From Gongronella butleri (Eukaryota; Mucoromycota; Mucoromycetes; Mucorales; Cunninghamellaceae): a stretch of DNA of 64,000 nt. The notes beneath the pieces are model-generated. The model did no database searches. It was not told where the DNA came from and was given only the letters and a program-made list of their open reading frames with translations. Made by a program: the position numbers and the translations under genes. The stretch lies in assembly GCA_025201375.1 (NCBI GenBank), contig JAIWZP010000014.1, forward strand, positions 310,001 through 374,000. The letters are read 5' to 3'. Positions 61,179 to 64,000 of the stretch are shown piece after piece (the first letter of the stretch is position 1; the number at the start of each line of letters is the position of its first letter).

Positions 61179-62516
61179 ATGAAAGTGATGCGTATTCACA
61201 GCGATACCAAGGTGGTGGACCAATTCGACGTTTTGTCTTGTCATACCCGGTCCAAGAAGCGCAAACTTGAGGATCCCCCCACACCAACGCCCAGCCCTCT
61301 ACCCAACCGGCGGACGACCACCAAGCCAGCGGCCAAGGCGACAAAAGCCGCCAATGGACACGACAAAAAGGGCACAGAGCCGCGCTATGTGCTTGTAACG
61401 GGCGGTGCAGGCTACATTGGTAGCCACACCGTCTTGGAGCTCCTAGAAGCCGACTACACCATTGTTGTCATGGACAATTTGGTCAATTCGAATCTTGGTA
61501 TGAACAGAGAGACAAAGAAAAGAAAAAAAAAAGACGGAAATATGCTCATTTTAGGCTGTTTTTTTTTTTTTTTTATTACGAAAATAGAGGCATTGAAGCG
61601 TGTTGAGCAATTGACGGGCAAATCGATCTATTTTGTGCACGGTGATGTCACCTGCGAGCATGATCTTGACAGGGTGTTTCGCCAATTTCCATTTTGGGCG
61701 GTGATTCACTTTGCTGCGCTCAAGGCAGTGGGGCAATCGACGCAAATGCCGCTGGATTACTACCACAACAATGTGACGGGGTCATTGCATCTTTTCCGCA
61801 CCATGGCCAAGCACAGGGTGAAGAATCTGGTCTTTTCGTCGAGTGCCACGGTGTATGGCGAGTCGGATATTATGCCCGTGCATGAAGATTGTGCTCTTGG
61901 CCCTGTTACGAACCCTTACGGGCGCACCAAGCTGTTTGTCGAGGAAATGCTGCGCGATTTATGCGCGTCGGACCCCGAGTGGCGCGTGTGCCTCTTGCGC
62001 TTCTTCAATCCTGTAGGTGCGCATCCATCCGGCATGATTGGCGAGTGTCCCCAGGGCGTGCCCAACAATCTGCTTCCATATGTGATCCGCGTATTGCAGG
62101 GTCATTTGCCCTTTGTCCAAGTATACGGCGCCGATTACGACACCGTCGATGGCACGGGCGTCCGCGATTATATCCACGTGTGCGATTTGGCCACCGGCCA
62201 TGTCGCCGCACTCAAAAAGTTGCAAGAACAGACTTTTTCCTCCTCGGCCAATGGCGCTGGACGCTGCTTGGCTTACAACCTGGGTACAGGCTCAGGGTAT
62301 TCGGTCTTGCAGATCATCCGCGCCATGGAGCACGCAACGGGTCGCCGAATCCCTTACAAAATCGTCGACAGGCGGCCAGGCGACGTCGCCACATGCACCG
62401 CCGATTGCTCACTCGCCTACAAAGAGCTCAATTGGCGCCCAACGCGCACCATGGATGATATGTGCCAGGATATGTGGCGATGGACCAAGAACAACCCCAA
62501 TGGCTACTATCAATAG
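61179..62516 (+). CDS. GAL10: UDP-glucose (galactose) 4-epimerase with N-terminal extension
   Basis: Two exons, 61179-61497 and 61588-62516, 415 residues. The Rossmann core begins at about residue 70 with YVLVTGGAGYIGSHT (NAD-binding GxxGxxG), then VVMDNLVNSN, VHGDVTCEHDL, HFAALKAVGQS, SSSATVYGE with the catalytic Ser, and NPYGRTK with the catalytic Tyr and Lys (YxxxK). GVRDYIHVCDLATGH and YNLGTGSGYSVLQ follow. It interconverts UDP-glucose and UDP-galactose in the Leloir pathway. Unlike ascomycete yeast Gal10 there is no mutarotase domain. Unusually, about 68 residues precede the core, including a basic RSKKRK patch and a Pro-rich stretch; no later Met could start the core intact. Bacterial and animal enzymes lack this extension. 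Confidence 0.95.
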   Translation: MKVMRIHSDTKVVDQFDVLSCHTRSKKRKLEDPPTPTPSPLPNRRTTTKPAAKATKAANGHDKKGTEPRYVLVTGGAGYIGSHTVLELLEADYTIVVMDNLVNSNLGMNRETKKRKKKDGNMLILGCFFFFFITKIEALKRVEQLTGKSIYFVHGDVTCEHDLDRVFRQFPFWAVIHFAALKAVGQSTQMPLDYYHNNVTGSLHLFRTMAKHRVKNLVFSSSATVYGESDIMPVHEDCALGPVTNPYGRTKLFVEEMLRDLCASDPEWRVCLLRFFNPVGAHPSGMIGECPQGVPNNLLPYVIRVLQGHLPFVQVYGADYDTVDGTGVRDYIHVCDLATGHVAALKKLQEQTFSSSANGAGRCLAYNLGTGSGYSVLQIIRAMEHATGRRIPYKIVDRRPGDVATCTADCSLAYKELNWRPTRTMDDMCQDMWRWTKNNPNGYYQ

Positions 62517-63357
62517 ATTTTGTTCCGTTTTTTTTTTTTTTTTTTTTTTTTGTACACATTTATTCTTTCCCTCTAATAAATAGGCGCGTCGCGTCTCTCT
62601 TCCTCCGTCTCTCATCTTGATATTTTTACTGCTCCGCACCTGGTTCCTCATTTTCGCACTTTTCCTCTTTTTATTTTTTATTTGGTTGTCTCTTTTATCT
62701 TTTTCTTTTTCCTTTTCTTAATTCCTTGTTCTCGGTGTGTTCTCGGTTTGTGTTTGCCTGTGTTCCCTGGGAACTGACATTTCGTGGCCAGGCTCTCGCC
62801 GTTTTTTTTGTGTTTTTCATCGAAATGGGATGACAATGGCTGCTTGGGAAACAAGGTTCAGCGGCACAACGTGCGTGTCTACTTTTTCCATTTGCCAAAT
62901 CAAAACTCCACCCTCGTTGGGTATTCCCTTTTTGTTCCAAAGGGCAATTGATCGGAAATGCGCCCGCCCATGCAATAAAAACCTCACAGACACTCAAAAC
63001 CCCCTTTTTCCTTTTTACTTTTTTTCTTGTCCCTTTTTACCACTTTTTTTCTTCTTTTGCTCTCTCTTGAAAGGCTTTTCTTCTTGTCTCTTCTTTCACA
63101 GGCAGGCCGCTTGCTTAATTATATCGCGCACCCACCAAGTTTTCACGTCAACCTCCCTTTTCTCTCGCTCTCCTCCCTCTTTCCCCACCTTTTTTCTGCT
63201 CAGCATCTACATTCCTTTGCCTTTTTTTCCTTTGCGTCTGACCCCTCCTCGTCCCGTCCCGTCCCCCCCTTTTAAATCTCTTTGTTTCTCGAAACCCACG
63301 CTCATTTTGCCTTTTTTTTTAACAATTCCTCCAATTTTCTAATCAAATCGAATCATC
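62517..63357. other. Intergenic region and T/C-rich leader of the kinase gene
   Basis: 841 bp. The epimerase 3' end has a 22-nt poly(T) and an AATAAA at 62576. From about 62990 to 63350 the sequence is strongly T/C-rich, with TTTTAAA near 63271, the putative promoter and leader of the next gene. ORFs here are low-complexity and not credible. Confidence 0.5.
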
Positions 63358-64000
63358 ATGCCTGCTACCTCTGCGTCCCCCACAACCACCTCGCACAATG
63401 TGGTGGGTGTCCATTACCGTGTAGGCAAAAAGATTGGCGAAGGCAGCTTTGGCGTCATTTATGAAGGTAATGTTCGGCACTTGCGCCAACTTCAATGCCG
63501 GATGGGTCGCTTCTCCCCCTGTTTTTTTTCCCCTTTGTCCCACGCGCTGACAATCCGGTTCCCCTTTTTCTTGTGTCTTTTTTTTTTCACATTGTAGGCA
63601 CCAATTTGCTTAACAATCAGCAAGTTGCCATCAAATTCGAGCCTCGCAAGAGCGAGGCGCCACAATTGCGCGACGAGTACCGGACGTACAAGATTATGGC
63701 CGGCAGCGTGGGCATCCCCAGTGCTTACTATTTTGGTCAAGAAGGTTTGCACAATATTTTGGTCATCGACTTGCTCGGCCCCAGTTTGGAAGACATGTTC
63801 GATCTTTGTGGCCGCCGCTTCTCGGTCAAAACCGTCGCCATGTTAGCAAAACAAATGGTAAAAGCCAGACGCCCGGCTCTACAGCCACGTGGCTTTCTCT
63901 TTTCATTTTGGCGCTAATGCGCCCATTTTTTTTTTTTCTATTCCTCCCCTTGCGCTGCTAGATTAACCGCGTCCAGACGATCCATGAGAAGAATTTGATT
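63358..64000 (+). CDS. Casein kinase I, fungal Yck/Cki type (C-terminus beyond window)
   Basis: Three exons are visible: 63358-63466, 63598-63857 and 63962 to the edge; 136 residues. After a Ser/Thr-rich start comes the kinase N-lobe: YRVGKKIGEGSFGVIYEG (glycine loop), VAIKFEPRKSEAPQL with the ATP-binding Lys, the CK1-specific hinge LLGPSLEDMFDLCGRRF, and INRVQTIHEKNLI leading into the catalytic loop, which lies outside the window. LCGRRFSVKTVAMLAKQM is the pattern of membrane-anchored yeast Yck1/2 and S. pombe Cki1 rather than Hrr25. The first intron lies in the glycine-loop region. Yck kinases act at the plasma membrane in nutrient sensing and endocytosis; the palmitoylation tail cannot be seen here. 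Confidence 0.93.

Noticed and set aside
62737..63342. 201-codon plus-strand ORF before the kinase gene
   Set aside because: It is a translation of the T/C-rich leader (Phe, Ser, Leu and Pro runs) without a coding signature.

Overview
This is eukaryotic nuclear DNA from a fungus. The main clues are a fused thiamine-phosphate synthase/hydroxyethylthiazole kinase (THI6 type), an AreA/Nit2-type GATA factor with the fungal DUF1752 region, and Pmr1, Dbp4, Imp2, Sec24 and Yck-type kinase genes. Genes are compact and rich in short introns (about 60-170 bp). Nearly every start codon is preceded by a long pyrimidine or poly(T) tract, and introns are full of homopolymers. A UBAP1-like ESCRT-I subunit and TRF/Tbf1-like Myb proteins hint at an early-diverging lineage, but I cannot place it more closely. 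All exon borders below were read by eye from splice signals and protein family alignment.

Layout: 1-1916 (-) coiled-coil protein, cut by the window edge; 2494-4697 (+) cytosolic Phe-tRNA synthetase beta chain; 6004-7895 (+) lamin-B-receptor/C-14 sterol reductase-like membrane protein with a degenerate active site; 8225-8849 (+) uncertain gene; 8637-15274 two tandem 3.3 kb units, each with an F-box gene on the minus strand; 15413-17696 (+) a protein combining PIP-, UIM- and SIM-like motifs; 17697-20435 a gene-free stretch with a 1 kb inverted-repeat transposon; 20436-23919 (-) a third, much larger F-box paralogue; 24283-26704 (+) GATA factor; 27104-29759 (-) Dbp4 RNA helicase; 31125-34535 (-) Pmr1 Ca/Mn ATPase, divergent from 34778-36798 (+) THI6.

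The stretch 36799-41908 has a tRNA-Met, a tiny ORF and a decayed repeat array. It is followed by 41909-42376 (+) a minimal SET protein, 42577-44161 (+) a UMA+UBA protein (UBAP1-like), 44301-45060 (-) Imp2 protease, 46723-50347 (-) Sec24, and then two adjacent TRF/Tbf1-like single-Myb genes (50515-52137 and 52655-54423, both +). Another repeat-filled gap (54424-58080) precedes two tandem secreted cysteine-rich proteins (58081-59542, -), an unresolved ORF (60278-60814, -), UDP-galactose 4-epimerase (61179-62516, +) and the start of a casein kinase I gene (63358 to the edge, +).

There is no operon logic. Housekeeping genes are interleaved with young or lineage-specific material. The most interesting items are the catalytically degenerate LBR-like protein, the PCNA/ubiquitin/SUMO reader candidate, the fungal UBAP1-like ESCRT-I subunit with a GC-AG intron, the twin telobox-type genes, and a fresh Tc1/mariner-like foldback element beside gene-free DNA crowded with TACAGTA/TACTGTA heptamers, the expected excision footprint of such an element.
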